A stretch of 64,000 nt of DNA from Mucilaginibacter limnophilus (GTDB lineage: Bacteria > Bacteroidota > Bacteroidia > Sphingobacteriales > Sphingobacteriaceae), in contig NZ_SACK01000006.1 in assembly GCF_004005815.1 (NCBI RefSeq), positions 186,001-250,000 of the forward strand. Direction: 5' to 3'. Of the stretch, positions 55,468 to 63,730 are shown in pieces; position 1 is the first letter of the stretch, and each line of letters opens with the position of its first letter. The notes under the pieces are model-generated. The model was not told the origin of the DNA, ran no database searches, and saw only the letters and a program-made list of their open reading frames with translations. A program made the position numbers and the translations under genes.

Positions 55468-55875
55468 ATGAATAAGTTATTTCTGATAATATTAGTATTA
55501 TTTTGTTCGTGTAATGAAAGTGAAAAAGTAGTAGTTACATCACCCTCTAAAAAATATTTACTTGTAGCTAATGTGAATGATAAGAAAGAGGATAAGAAAA
55601 AATACGGTTGTGTTTTACTTAAACTGTATGATACACATGGTAAAGTTTTAGACAGTTTGCAAACCGGTGCTTCAGTATTCCAGACATGGGCTGCGGGATG
55701 GCATGATATAAATGATACAATCGTTTTATGTAGTAGTGATATTGGGACATATGCATATGCAGTAACTGCTAAAGGTAAGTTGAATGAAATTTCAGTAACG
55801 CTTGAAAGCCCTTTAATAGCTATTGGAGACACTGTTTTTAAGCGAACATACGGGTATGTATTGGGAAAAGATTAA
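55468..55875 (+). CDS. Small hypothetical lipoprotein
   Basis: I start at the ATG at 55468 (MNKLFLIILVLFCSCNESEK); the frame could open at a TTG three codons earlier. The 135-residue product is a lipoprotein (LFCSC) with a beta-rich body: VVTSPSKKYLLVANVNDKKE, GCVLLKLYDTHGKVLDSLQT, ITVLCSSD-like strands (DTIVLCSSDIGTYAYAV). I do not recognise a family. It overlaps the longest version of the next gene, and both are AT-rich relative to eno. Confidence 0.55.
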   Translation: MNKLFLIILVLFCSCNESEKVVVTSPSKKYLLVANVNDKKEDKKKYGCVLLKLYDTHGKVLDSLQTGASVFQTWAAGWHDINDTIVLCSSDIGTYAYAVTAKGKLNEISVTLESPLIAIGDTVFKRTYGYVLGKD

Positions 55876-55897
55876 ACCTTTAATTAGCCCAACTATA

Positions 55898-56341
55898 ATG
55901 GAATTTGAATTAAAAGGAGATAACGCTTTATTAAAAGTTGAGATACAAGATGTATATGGTTATCCTAATGTAACCAGTCATTTTGGAGGATATGATGCCC
56001 GATTATCTGTTAAGATCAATATCGATGGATTTCAGGTATTAGGTGACATATATTCATCAACAGGTGAAATATATAAATTATATCAACAATTATTTGCTTG
56101 CAATATATCTTTAAAAGGAAGCGTCCATTTTGAAAATTATGAGCACAATTTAGAATTTAATGCGGTTTATGGCATTAATGGAAAAGTTAAGGTCAATGGA
56201 GAGTTTGAAAAACATGATGAGTTTAGGAATGTTTTGCAATTTGAATTTGAGACCGATCAGTCATACATCTCTTCAACATTATTGCAACTGAAAAGAATTG
56301 TTGAGAAGTATGGGGATAATAAAGGTGTAATAAAAGAATGA
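55898..56341 (+). CDS. WapI-like immunity-type protein
   Basis: The ATG at 55898 (MEFELKGDNALLKVEI) gives 147 residues; earlier in-frame ATGs at 55823 and 55856 would overlap the lipoprotein gene. The sequence has HFGGYDARLSVKINIDGF, FQVLGDIYSSTGEIYKLYQQ, LKGSVHFENYEHNLEF and GINGKVKVNGEFE. This order resembles WapI-type immunity proteins of contact-dependent and polymorphic toxin systems, as I recall them; that is a tentative family call. No toxin or Rhs gene is nearby, so it would be an orphan immunity gene. Confidence 0.55.
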   Translation: MEFELKGDNALLKVEIQDVYGYPNVTSHFGGYDARLSVKINIDGFQVLGDIYSSTGEIYKLYQQLFACNISLKGSVHFENYEHNLEFNAVYGINGKVKVNGEFEKHDEFRNVLQFEFETDQSYISSTLLQLKRIVEKYGDNKGVIKE

Positions 56342-56524
56342 CTATAATTACATCTGCCCCAAATATGCAAACGCGCTAAATCGCTTATCACCCGCACCAA
56401 CAGTTCAATTAAAATTCAAATACGCCCTCCAAATCGCAGTAGCAAGAGGCGTATAGGTTTAATATTGTGTTGGCTATAATATACGTCGGCTGTAGTGTTT
56501 AAATATCATCCCGATAATTAATTG

Positions 56525-56597
56525 TATCTTTGCACAAATAATAATTATCCGCCAGCTTACAATACCGGCTAAAGTCGGGGTACTACTTCGAAGTAAG
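56525..56597 (+). promoter_or_regulatory. Candidate rhlE promoter (TATCTTTG) and structured 5' leader
   Basis: TATCTTTG at 56525-56532 followed by GCAC matches the -7 consensus. In the leader, GCTTAC near 56556 can pair with GTAAGC near 56592, enclosing CCGGC/GTCGG and the palindrome TACTTCGAAGTA (56584-56595). The rest of the 271-bp spacer (56342-56524) shows no gene. Confidence 0.45.
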
Positions 56598-56612
56598 CAA
56601 TAAACACATTAG

Positions 56613-57935
56613 ATGTCATTTGAAAATTTAAAACTTATAGAGCCTATTTTAAAGGCACTTAAAACGGAAGGCTATACACAGCCAACACCTATACAGGCGC
56701 AAGCCATTCCCATTATATTACAGCAGCGCGACCTTTTAGGATGCGCCCAAACAGGCACAGGTAAAACAGCTGCGTTTGCCATACCTACGTTACAGCTTTT
56801 GCATAACGACAGGCAAAACCACAAAGAACAAAAAACCATAAAGGCGCTGGTGCTTACACCAACCCGCGAACTTGCCATACAAATTGACGAAAGCTTTGCC
56901 GCATACGGTAAACATACCGGCTTAAAACACGCGGTTATCTTCGGTGGAGTATCGCAAAACCCGCAGGTTGATAAACTTCGTCGTGGCGTTGACATACTGG
57001 TTGCAACGCCCGGTCGCTTACTTGATTTGATGCAGCAGCGATTAATTCACCTCGATCATGTTAAAATTTTAATACTGGACGAGGCCGACCGTATGCTCGA
57101 TATGGGTTTTGTTAACGATGTTAAAAAGATTATCGCAAAAGTTCCGCAGAAAAGGCAAACATTGTTCTTTTCGGCCACCATGCCAAAAGAGATACAACAC
57201 CTTGCCGACAGCATTTTATACAAGCCTGAAAGGGTAGAAGTAACCCCAGTGTCGTCAACAGCTGATACCATACAGCAGGAAATATTCTTTGTTGCTAAGG
57301 GCGATAAAAAGCAATTGCTTAACCATATTTTAAAAGATAAGGACATTGCCACTGTACTTGTATTTACCCGCACCAAACACGGTGCCGATAAGGTAGTAAA
57401 GGACCTTAATCGTGCGGGGATTACCGCCGAAGCCATTCACGGCAATAAATCGCAAAATGCAAGACAGCGTGCGTTAACCAATTTCAAAGCACGTACAACA
57501 CGTGTGCTGGTAGCAACCGATATTGCCGCCCGTGGTATTGATATTGACGAGCTAACGCACGTAATAAACTACGAACTGCCAAACGTTCCGGAAACCTACG
57601 TACACCGTATAGGCCGTACAGGCAGGGCAGGGGCAAGTGGTATAGCCATGTCGTTTTGCGATGAAGAAGAAAAAGAGTTTCTGAAAGATATCCATAAGTT
57701 GATAGGCAAAACCATACCGGTAAACGAAGCACACCCCTATCCATTACCGCAATTAACCTCTCAGCAAAAAATACTTAATAACTTAAAGAAAGATCCGCAG
57801 GTAAGAAATTTCAAGTCTTCATCAGAACGCCGTAATGAGAATAAACGTCGTGACAACCGAAATAGGGGAAAGAAGCATGGAAAAGGTGGCCCAAGCGGTA
57901 TGAGTGGGAGCAAACCCGGCGCAAAGCGAGGGTGA
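56613..57935 (+). CDS. rhlE: DEAD-box RNA helicase, RhlE-like
   Basis: A 440-residue helicase. Motifs in order: Q motif [22 protein letters not shown], Ia [11 protein letters not shown] (FGGVSQNP), Ib [51 protein letters not shown] and [12 protein letters not shown]. The C-terminal tail (about 390-440) is basic and Gly/Arg/Lys-rich, for RNA binding. It probably acts in ribosome assembly and RNA turnover in the cold. The RhlE label is by domain layout. Confidence 0.93.
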   Translation: MSFENLKLIEPILKALKTEGYTQPTPIQAQAIPIILQQRDLLGCAQTGTGKTAAFAIPTLQLLHNDRQNHKEQKTIKALVLTPTRELAIQIDESFAAYGKHTGLKHAVIFGGVSQNPQVDKLRRGVDILVATPGRLLDLMQQRLIHLDHVKILILDEADRMLDMGFVNDVKKIIAKVPQKRQTLFFSATMPKEIQHLADSILYKPERVEVTPVSSTADTIQQEIFFVAKGDKKQLLNHILKDKDIATVLVFTRTKHGADKVVKDLNRAGITAEAIHGNKSQNARQRALTNFKARTTRVLVATDIAARGIDIDELTHVINYELPNVPETYVHRIGRTGRAGASGIAMSFCDEEEKEFLKDIHKLIGKTIPVNEAHPYPLPQLTSQQKILNNLKKDPQVRNFKSSSERRNENKRRDNRNRGKKHGKGGPSGMSGSKPGAKRG

Positions 57936-57942
57936 TAATATA

Positions 57943-58036
57943 ATGTCATTTCGACGAGGAACGAGGAGAAATCTTCTGTAACATGCAATTTATTTTTTCA
58001 ATCGCAGAAGATTTCTCCCTACGGTCGAAATGACAT
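57943..58036. repeat. REP-like palindromic element, copy 1
   Basis: Outer arms ATGTCATTTCGAC and GTCGAAATGACAT are perfect complements, with a further pair GAGGAGAAATCTTCTG / CAGAAGATTTCTCC inside. This is the intergenic palindrome type widespread in Bacteroidota. A second copy lies at 59132, on the other side of the divIC-like and AlkD-like genes. Confidence 0.85.
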
Positions 58037-58118
58037 CTTTGAAAATTATTTTATCTTCTTTCATGTTGATAAGTTAATAACCATATTTGCAGCCCTCAAA
58101 ACTTTTAAATAGCTTTAA

Positions 58119-58445
58119 ATGAAATTTAAAAAGCCTGCTGATATGAAGCGCCTTATTGCCCTGTTCAGTAATAAATTCTTTTTGGTTACAGCTGCATTTG
58201 TGGTGTGGATGATCTTTTTTGATAAAAACGACCTGCTGTCGAGGTACGAATATCACCAGCAACTGCAAAAGCTAAAACACGAGCGGGATTTTTACCAGGC
58301 CGAAACCGACAAGGTGACCAAAGATCTTGACGAACTTTCATCTGACCCTAAACAATTAGAAAAATTTGCCCGTGAAAAATACCTCATGAAGAAAGATAAT
58401 GAGGATGTTTACATGGTGGTGAAAGAAAAGCCAAAAGACGAGTAG
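58119..58445 (+). CDS. DivIC/FtsB-family septum formation protein
   Basis: A 108-residue protein with a cytoplasmic start, one membrane helix (FFLVTAAFVVWMIFF, about 27-41) and a periplasmic coiled coil (RYEYHQQLQKLKHERDFYQA) ending in the conserved EKFAREKYLMKKDNEDVYMV. It is the FtsB/DivIC component of the divisome. In many bacteria this gene follows eno directly; here four features separate them. Confidence 0.9.
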   Translation: MKFKKPADMKRLIALFSNKFFLVTAAFVVWMIFFDKNDLLSRYEYHQQLQKLKHERDFYQAETDKVTKDLDELSSDPKQLEKFAREKYLMKKDNEDVYMVVKEKPKDE

Positions 58446-58451
58446 TAGCGA

Positions 58452-59117
58452 TTAATTTTTCACTTTCCTGTTTTCCAGTTCCCTTAATGCGTCGGCAGCT
58501 ATCCATTTGGCGGCCTTGTGTGGTTGTTGCGCTATGCGCCGGGCTGTTTCAATTGCAATTTGCTGTAGCGTTGAATTGCGCTTGCCTATTTGCCGTAATG
58601 CCCAGTTAACGGCTTTCTTTACAAAGTTACGTTCGTCATAAGCCTCGCGCTCTATCACATCAAGAAAAGGTAGGAAAAGCATATTGTCAGCCTTTTTATT
58701 ATGAACTGCGGCACAGGCCATCAGCACAAAAGAAGTTCGTTTTATAAATTCTTCAGGATGTGTGCTGTATTCAATTATTTTATCAGCTGCGTAGGAAGTA
58801 TGCTGAAAAAGATTGCTGCATGTTTGGTCGCATAAATCCCACGAGTAGATGTCCTTCGTCCAACTGTCAAATTGTTCTTCAGTAACCTGCTTCGGGTCAT
58901 CAATCATTGAAGCCAGCAGGCGTGCTTCATGTATTCCGGTTTTCCAAAGTGCAAGCGCAAGTTCATGGTTCTTTTTATGAAGTTTTGCAAGAGTTCGCAG
59001 TTGAGGAATATTCACTCCTATAGCTCTTGAAGCATCGATGCCAAAACGCGCCATACCTTCCTTATGCGTAGGGTTAGATAGTTGTTTTAACTGATCAATT
59101 ACTTCGGTGAGTTGCAT
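58452..59117 (-). CDS. AlkD-like DNA alkylation repair protein
   Basis: A 221-residue all-helical HEAT-like protein of the DNA_alkylation (AlkD) family: MARFGIDASRAIGVNIPQLR, HELALALWKTGIHEARLLAS, DSWTKDIYSWDLCDQTCSNL, RTSFVLMACAAVHNK, FVKKAVNWALRQIGKRN. The W..DLCD stretch carries the Asp used by alkylpurine glycosylases of this fold. It should excise alkylated bases from DNA. It is convergent with the DivIC-like gene and lies between the two REP-like elements. Confidence 0.88.
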   Translation of the reverse strand: MQLTEVIDQLKQLSNPTHKEGMARFGIDASRAIGVNIPQLRTLAKLHKKNHELALALWKTGIHEARLLASMIDDPKQVTEEQFDSWTKDIYSWDLCDQTCSNLFQHTSYAADKIIEYSTHPEEFIKRTSFVLMACAAVHNKKADNMLFLPFLDVIEREAYDERNFVKKAVNWALRQIGKRNSTLQQIAIETARRIAQQPHKAAKWIAADALRELENRKVKN

Positions 59118-59131
59118 ATCCTAAACAACTA

Positions 59132-59226
59132 ACTGTCATTTCGACGAGGTACGAGGAGAAATCTTTTTCGACATGCTTTCAGAGTGTCGCTTTTAGAAGA
59201 TTTCTCCCTTCAGTCGAAATGACAGT
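59132..59226. repeat. REP-like palindromic element, copy 2
   Basis: Arms ACTGTCATTTCGAC and GTCGAAATGACAGT enclose GAGGAGAAATCTTT / AGAAGATTTCTCC, the same structure as copy 1 with a different centre. It lies between the AlkD-like gene and the LytTR regulator gene. Confidence 0.85.
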
Positions 59227-59239
59227 AAAAAATAATAAA

Positions 59240-59983
59240 TTATATCCCTAACACCTGCTTCAGCTTCACATACCCGGTTTTACTTACCGGAATTTTAGCA
59301 CCTGACTTTAATATGGCAAGGTGTGAATCCTTCTCATAGGGATCAATACGGGTGATCTCGCTTATTGCAAGCATATACGAACGATGCACACGTACGAACT
59401 GCTTCGGATCGAGCGTTTGCTCAAAGTAGCTCATGGTTTTATTTTTCAGAAAAGCGCCCTCGGGGGTTACAACGCTTACGTAATCATCATCAGCCTGCAG
59501 GTATTCAACATCCCGTACCGGGATAATTTTAACCTTTGTGCCGGTTTTTACTACTATACGCTCGTTTTGCGTGGCTGATTGTACATCTTCTAACAGCTTC
59601 TCAGTCTTTACCGCCGGTTTGGTTTCAGCAGATAGGGCTAAAAATTTTTCTACAGCCTTGTTAAAACGGTCTTTACTGAAAGGCTTAAGCAAGTAATCAA
59701 TAGCATGCGCTTCAAAAGCTTTTATGGCATATTCATCAAACGCGGTAGTGAAAATCACTGATGGCGGCTGGTCGACCAGTTCAAGCATTTCAAAGCCGGT
59801 AATTTTAGGCATTTGCACATCCAGAAATATCAGGTCGGGTTTGTGTTGTTGTATAGCTTTTAGTCCTTCAAAGCCGTCGCCGCATTCTTGTATCAGTTCT
59901 ATCTGATCTTTGAAATCAAGCAAATATTCCATTACAACCATGCGGGCCAAAGGCTCGTCATCAATTATCAGTGCGCGTTTCAT
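59240..59983 (-). CDS. LytTR-family response regulator
   Basis: A 247-residue regulator with a receiver domain (DD at 8-9, phospho-acceptor D55 in LIFLDVQMPK, lysine in DYLLKPFSKDR) and a C-terminal LytTR DNA-binding domain (about 140-247) with VKIIPVRDVEYLQADDDYVS and FVRVHRSYMLAISEI. The sensor kinase gene upstream overlaps it by 4 bp, so the two form a classical LytS/LytR-type pair. Confidence 0.95.
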   Translation of the reverse strand: MKRALIIDDEPLARMVVMEYLLDFKDQIELIQECGDGFEGLKAIQQHKPDLIFLDVQMPKITGFEMLELVDQPPSVIFTTAFDEYAIKAFEAHAIDYLLKPFSKDRFNKAVEKFLALSAETKPAVKTEKLLEDVQSATQNERIVVKTGTKVKIIPVRDVEYLQADDDYVSVVTPEGAFLKNKTMSYFEQTLDPKQFVRVHRSYMLAISEITRIDPYEKDSHLAILKSGAKIPVSKTGYVKLKQVLGI

Positions 59984-61014
59984 ACCTGGGGTACTTTAAT
60001 TATGGTTGTAAATATATTATCATTTGCATGAGTTTCCATCAAATCGTTACGTGCAAATAATAAATACAACCTGCGCTGTACCCCGCGAAGGCCAAATCCG
60101 GTGCCTTGTTTAGGGCGTGATGTTTCCGGATCGTAAGGGTTTTGTACCATTAGTACAAGATATCCATTGTCAATTTCACCGCGGATGCTGATGGTTACTT
60201 CGCCCGTAGTATCATACAAGCCAAACTTTATGGCGTTCTCAACTATGGGCTGCAGCAGCATGGCCGGCATAATAGCGGTACCACAGTTTTTGTCGCAACT
60301 GATCTCGGTTTGCAGGCGGTGGCCAAAACGTACCTTTTCTATCTCGAGATAAAGATTCAAGTGCTCAAGTTCTTCGCTTAAAGTTATCCGTTGCTGATCG
60401 TCCTTGCGCAAAGTGCCGCGAAGAAAATCAGACAGCTGGTGTATCATTTTTCGCGCCTGGTCAGGCTTGAAGCCAATCAGGGCATTTATCGAATTTAAAC
60501 TATTAAACAGGAAATGGGGTTGTAGTTGCTGGCGCAGATTGTAAAGCTCGGCATCACGGGCGAGGCTTTCAGCCTCATTACGGCGCTGCTCGGTTTCTTT
60601 CTGATCGAGTTGAGAGAAATATATTGCGCTAAGCATGGCCATCCAGCCTATAGCTAAAAAGCTGGTGAAAAATCTGATAACAAGTGATTGCTGCAGAAAA
60701 TTGACATATACCTGCCCCGGTTTAAGCAGCGGAAGCAAATAACGGCAGCCGGCGGTACATATAACGGCTAAAGCAACACACCATATAAACAGGTTGATGT
60801 AGCTGCCTTTGCCCGGCTGGTAATAACGCAGGTTATTGTTAATAAGCCAGCATGCGCCGGTTAACAATACCGAGCTTGCAACACCATCAATGGTGGACAT
60901 ATACCAATCAAAGCCGAAGCTGTGCACAACATAGGTTTGCAGCGCGGCCCATGCCACGCCGCAAACCGCGAACGCAAGGTATAATCGTGATAATGCTGCT
61001 TTTGGAATAGCCAA
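59980..61014 (-). CDS. LytS-like sensor histidine kinase
   Basis: A 344-residue membrane kinase starting at a TTG (61012-61014), 4 bp after the DUF4288 stop, with no closer ATG. Four membrane helices (about 8-135) lead to the His_kinase domain with LQPHFLFNSLNSINALIG and an HATPase_c domain (LLQPIVENAIKFGL, GTGFGLRGVQRRLYLLF). It phosphorylates the LytTR regulator encoded downstream. Confidence 0.94.
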   Translation of the reverse strand: MAIPKAALSRLYLAFAVCGVAWAALQTYVVHSFGFDWYMSTIDGVASSVLLTGACWLINNNLRYYQPGKGSYINLFIWCVALAVICTAGCRYLLPLLKPGQVYVNFLQQSLVIRFFTSFLAIGWMAMLSAIYFSQLDQKETEQRRNEAESLARDAELYNLRQQLQPHFLFNSLNSINALIGFKPDQARKMIHQLSDFLRGTLRKDDQQRITLSEELEHLNLYLEIEKVRFGHRLQTEISCDKNCGTAIMPAMLLQPIVENAIKFGLYDTTGEVTISIRGEIDNGYLVLMVQNPYDPETSRPKQGTGFGLRGVQRRLYLLFARNDLMETHANDNIFTTIIKVPQV

Positions 61015-61018
61015 AGCT

Positions 61019-61354
61019 TTAGTTTTTAATGGTTAACAGTGCTGAACGGTGGTGTGCCCATGCAATATACAGATCGGCATCAGGCGCTTCATGTATCTGG
61101 TAATGCAGTTCCGTACCATCGGTAAGGCTGTTTATAGGGTTGATCTCGGTAACATCAACAAACTGCCATTTTACCATTTGTTTTTGGGCATTGCTAAAGC
61201 TGTCCTGTAGCTCGGCGCCTATACGGTTAGCTTTTTCAAATGCTGTTTGCTCGGTATCGGCATTTATAAGCCTTAATTGCTCGTCAAACTGGGCAGGATG
61301 ATTGCCATCGCCGCTTATTATCCTGAATATAAGTTTTGTTACGTACCAGTTCAT
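61019..61354 (-). CDS. DUF4288 protein
   Basis: The ATG at 61352-61354 (MNWYVTKLIFRIISGDGNHP) gives 111 residues; the frame opens 27 codons earlier inside the upstream gene's 3' end. DUF4288 marks are MNWYV.KLIFRI, FDEQLRLINADTEQTAFEKA and WQFVDVTEINPI. The function is unknown; members are small soluble proteins. It lies between the LiaF-like gene and the sensor kinase with almost no gaps. Confidence 0.85.
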   Translation of the reverse strand: MNWYVTKLIFRIISGDGNHPAQFDEQLRLINADTEQTAFEKANRIGAELQDSFSNAQKQMVKWQFVDVTEINPINSLTDGTELHYQIHEAPDADLYIAWAHHRSALLTIKN

Positions 61355-61394
61355 TGTAGTTGAATTAATAGTTGTTGTTATTTTATGATGGATT

Positions 61395-62231
61395 TCAATA
61401 GCTGCGTATGTCAATACCGGCAAAAATGGATACACCTTTTATAACCAGTACTTTCTCGTTGTTTATGGTAGTGGTGTGCCTCATGCGTTTATCGTCAACC
61501 CCGGCAAATATTGATGATACATCAGAGATAACATGCCAGTGCGGCGGGATAATCAGCTTGGTACCCCCAAACACCTGTGTTATTTCCAGTATTACTTGTC
61601 CTTGTATATCGGCTTTTGTAAAGTCGATCTCGCTTCCACCGAAGATGTTCACTATTTCACCGCCTTTAAAACTTTTTGATACGATAATACGGTCGACACC
61701 GCCGAAAATGGCCACAGCGTCCAGGTAATCATCATTATAAGGATGGCGTGTGCTGCTTTGTGCTGGTTCATTTATTATAACAGGCTCATCTTCGTTTTTA
61801 ACAGTATAGTCAACCACGGGGGCTTGTACAGGAGCGGTAAAATCTACCGGTTGCTTTTTTGATCCCTGTTCGAACTTACGCCATTTTTCCTGATCATATT
61901 TATTATTTCGGCGCAGTATCATCCACATACCGAAGGCGATAAATACGCCCGGCCAAATCAGTTTGTTGGCGTCATGACCGACAGCTTCCTGAATTAGAAA
62001 TGCCACACCAAGCAGCACCAGGACAAACCATGCCGATTTTTGAAAATTACTTTTAGCGCCTATATATATGCCCGGGATGATCAGCCACATTGGCCAGCTG
62101 AACAGCCAACCCGGAAAAAAGAAGAGATCGAGCTGGCGCAGCAGCAAAACACCGCCAACTACCAGTAAAATACCCCCGGCAATCACTTTACCATTCTGAG
62201 GGTCTTTTTTATAATTTATATTGTTGTTCAT
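61395..62231 (-). CDS. LiaF-like membrane protein (DUF5668 with cell-wall-active antibiotic response domain)
   Basis: The start at 62229-62231 (MNNNINYKKDPQNG) is preferred over an ATG 10 codons upstream. The 278-residue product has four membrane helices (about 18-105, e.g. VIAGGILLVVGGVLLLRQL), a charged linker, and a C-terminal beta-helix domain (about 165-278: AIFGGVDRIIVSKSFKGGEI, VNIFGGSEIDFTKADIQG, SIFAGVDDKRM) typical of LiaF. In Firmicutes LiaF restrains a kinase under envelope stress. It heads the four-gene set with DUF4288, kinase and LytTR regulator. Confidence 0.88.
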   Translation of the reverse strand: MNNNINYKKDPQNGKVIAGGILLVVGGVLLLRQLDLFFFPGWLFSWPMWLIIPGIYIGAKSNFQKSAWFVLVLLGVAFLIQEAVGHDANKLIWPGVFIAFGMWMILRRNNKYDQEKWRKFEQGSKKQPVDFTAPVQAPVVDYTVKNEDEPVIINEPAQSSTRHPYNDDYLDAVAIFGGVDRIIVSKSFKGGEIVNIFGGSEIDFTKADIQGQVILEITQVFGGTKLIIPPHWHVISDVSSIFAGVDDKRMRHTTTINNEKVLVIKGVSIFAGIDIRSY

Positions 62232-62403
62232 GTTATATTCTTCTGAAGTATGATGCATCAAAACTAATATAACATTTGAGGTACGCCAACATAAAACTGG
62301 CGGCAGGTTGAAAGTACTCGGTAAGCGGGTGTTTTTTAGCGGTGAAAACTCCGGGAGATAACAACCTGTATAATTTACTTTTTAAATGAAGATCTGTAAA
62401 AAC

Positions 62404-62432
62404 AAAAAAGCCCCGGAGAAATCTCCGGAGCC
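62404..62432 (-). terminator. Terminator of the barrel gene at 62458
   Basis: On the minus strand, CTCCGGAG and CTCCGGGG arms form a stem followed by TTTTTTG. It lies 26 bp downstream of the stop codon. Confidence 0.75.
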
Positions 62433-62457
62433 AACTTAAAGGATGAATAGTTTTTAG

Positions 62458-62985
62458 TTAGAATTTATAAGCTATACGCAAACCAAGCTGGCTTATTGTA
62501 CCGTCGTTTGACCAGGCTTCGTAACGTAAGCCGGTTTCTAAACCGTTACCAAAAGAATAGCCTACACCGGGCGCATAAGTGAATGCAGTACCACCACCTT
62601 CTTCAGTTGAAAAAGTTGCACCTAATTGTGCTTCACCAAAAAAGCCTTCGTTAAAACTGCCGTTGAAATAATATTTTGCGCCTGCTTTAACGGGTATGAA
62701 ACCAATACCAGACTTGCTTTCACCTGACTCTTCTAAAGCGTCTTTAACTTCACCTTTATACATTAGGTTAGTGTAACCTGCTGATAATGATACCGAAAAT
62801 TGTTCGGCAACCGGAAGTTCGTATTTTAAAGATCCGCCGATAGCGAAGTTGAAAGCATCACCGGCATCACCTAAAGGTAAGCCTGCTTCAACCCCAACGC
62901 TAAATTTTCCCGGTTCTGAAGTTTGGGCCAGTGCACCATACGCGGTGCCACTTAATACTACTAATGCTAATAGAAATTTTTTCAT
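62458..62985 (-). CDS. Small outer-membrane beta-barrel protein (paralog 1)
   Basis: The ATG at 62983-62985 (MKKFLLALVVLSGTAYGALAQ) starts a signal peptide; the frame opens 14 codons earlier. The 175-residue product is an eight-stranded barrel candidate: FSVGVEAGLPLGDAG, FSVSLSAGYTNLMYKGE, FIPVKAGAKYYFN, FFGEAQLGATFS, ETGLRYEAWSND, and the end GLRIAYKF. It has its own terminator. It is paralogous to the gene at 63220. Confidence 0.75.
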   Translation of the reverse strand: MKKFLLALVVLSGTAYGALAQTSEPGKFSVGVEAGLPLGDAGDAFNFAIGGSLKYELPVAEQFSVSLSAGYTNLMYKGEVKDALEESGESKSGIGFIPVKAGAKYYFNGSFNEGFFGEAQLGATFSTEEGGGTAFTYAPGVGYSFGNGLETGLRYEAWSNDGTISQLGLRIAYKF

Positions 62986-63219
62986 GATAAATTGTAAATA
63001 ATTAATAAGTTGATTTTTCGGACGCAACTATGCATAGCTATCCAGTCTGCAATTAATTGTTAATTAATTATTAGTCAGTATGTTATGACATAGTGTACTT
63101 CCAACAATATAGACGTAGCATAGCAGGGTAAACGCTACAATGTCAATTCATTTAAATTGAAAGTTTCAGTTAACTTCCTGTAAACGTGTTGGATATATTT
63201 GAAAAATATTTCAGGGGTG

Positions 63220-63729
63220 TTACCAGCCAAACCTGTACGCAACCCGTATGCCGGTTTGTTTCAGGTTATTCGACCAGCGTTCGTAACGCAAACTAAAATC
63301 AATACTTTGGTTATCGCTTTTTAAGGGGATAAGAAATCCCGGGCCGATGCTGAACGCCGACAAGGTTTTTTTGGCGTAATTGGTTTCTAACACAGCGCCG
63401 CCCTCTGCCTCGGCATAAACACCCCGGCTAAGGTAAACCTTTGCGCCGCCCTTTAGAGGGACATAGCCTGCTGCATCCGGAAATCGGTCGCCTCCGCCTA
63501 TTAACGCGCTTTTATAATAAAAACTGGTATATCCGGCGGTAATGGTTAAACTTACGGGAGAAGCGATAGGTACTTCGGCCTTGCCCGAACCACCAAATCC
63601 AATATTATAAATACTTTGTGAAGGTATACCAAGCTCAAGCCCCACACTGAAAGCTTTATTTAATGATACGCTTTGCGCCTGAACCTTTAATGCCGCAAAT
63701 ACAAGCAGTACAAGTAATATTTTTTTCAT
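63220..63729 (-). CDS. Small outer-membrane beta-barrel protein (paralog 2)
   Basis: A 169-residue protein with a signal peptide (MKKILLVLLVFAALKVQAQ) and the same strand order as the gene at 62458: FSVGLELGIPSQS, VSLTITAGYTSFYYKS, YVPLKGGAKVYLS, VYAEAEGGAVLET, FSLRYERWSNN and GIRVAYRFGW. Its start lies 1 bp after the stop of the gldA-like gene, so it is cotranscribed with that exporter. Function unknown. Confidence 0.75.
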   Translation of the reverse strand: MKKILLVLLVFAALKVQAQSVSLNKAFSVGLELGIPSQSIYNIGFGGSGKAEVPIASPVSLTITAGYTSFYYKSALIGGGDRFPDAAGYVPLKGGAKVYLSRGVYAEAEGGAVLETNYAKKTLSAFSIGPGFLIPLKSDNQSIDFSLRYERWSNNLKQTGIRVAYRFGW

Positions 63730-63730
63730 G

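Noticed and set aside
56342-56524. Possible remnant gene in the spacer before the RhlE-like helicase
   Set aside because: I could not find a frame with a recognisable protein segment in either direction; it may be plain intergenic sequence.
57943-58036. REP-like palindrome as a rho-independent terminator
   Set aside because: The stem is long and lacks a T-run after it, and the same palindrome recurs at 59132; a repeat element explains it better.
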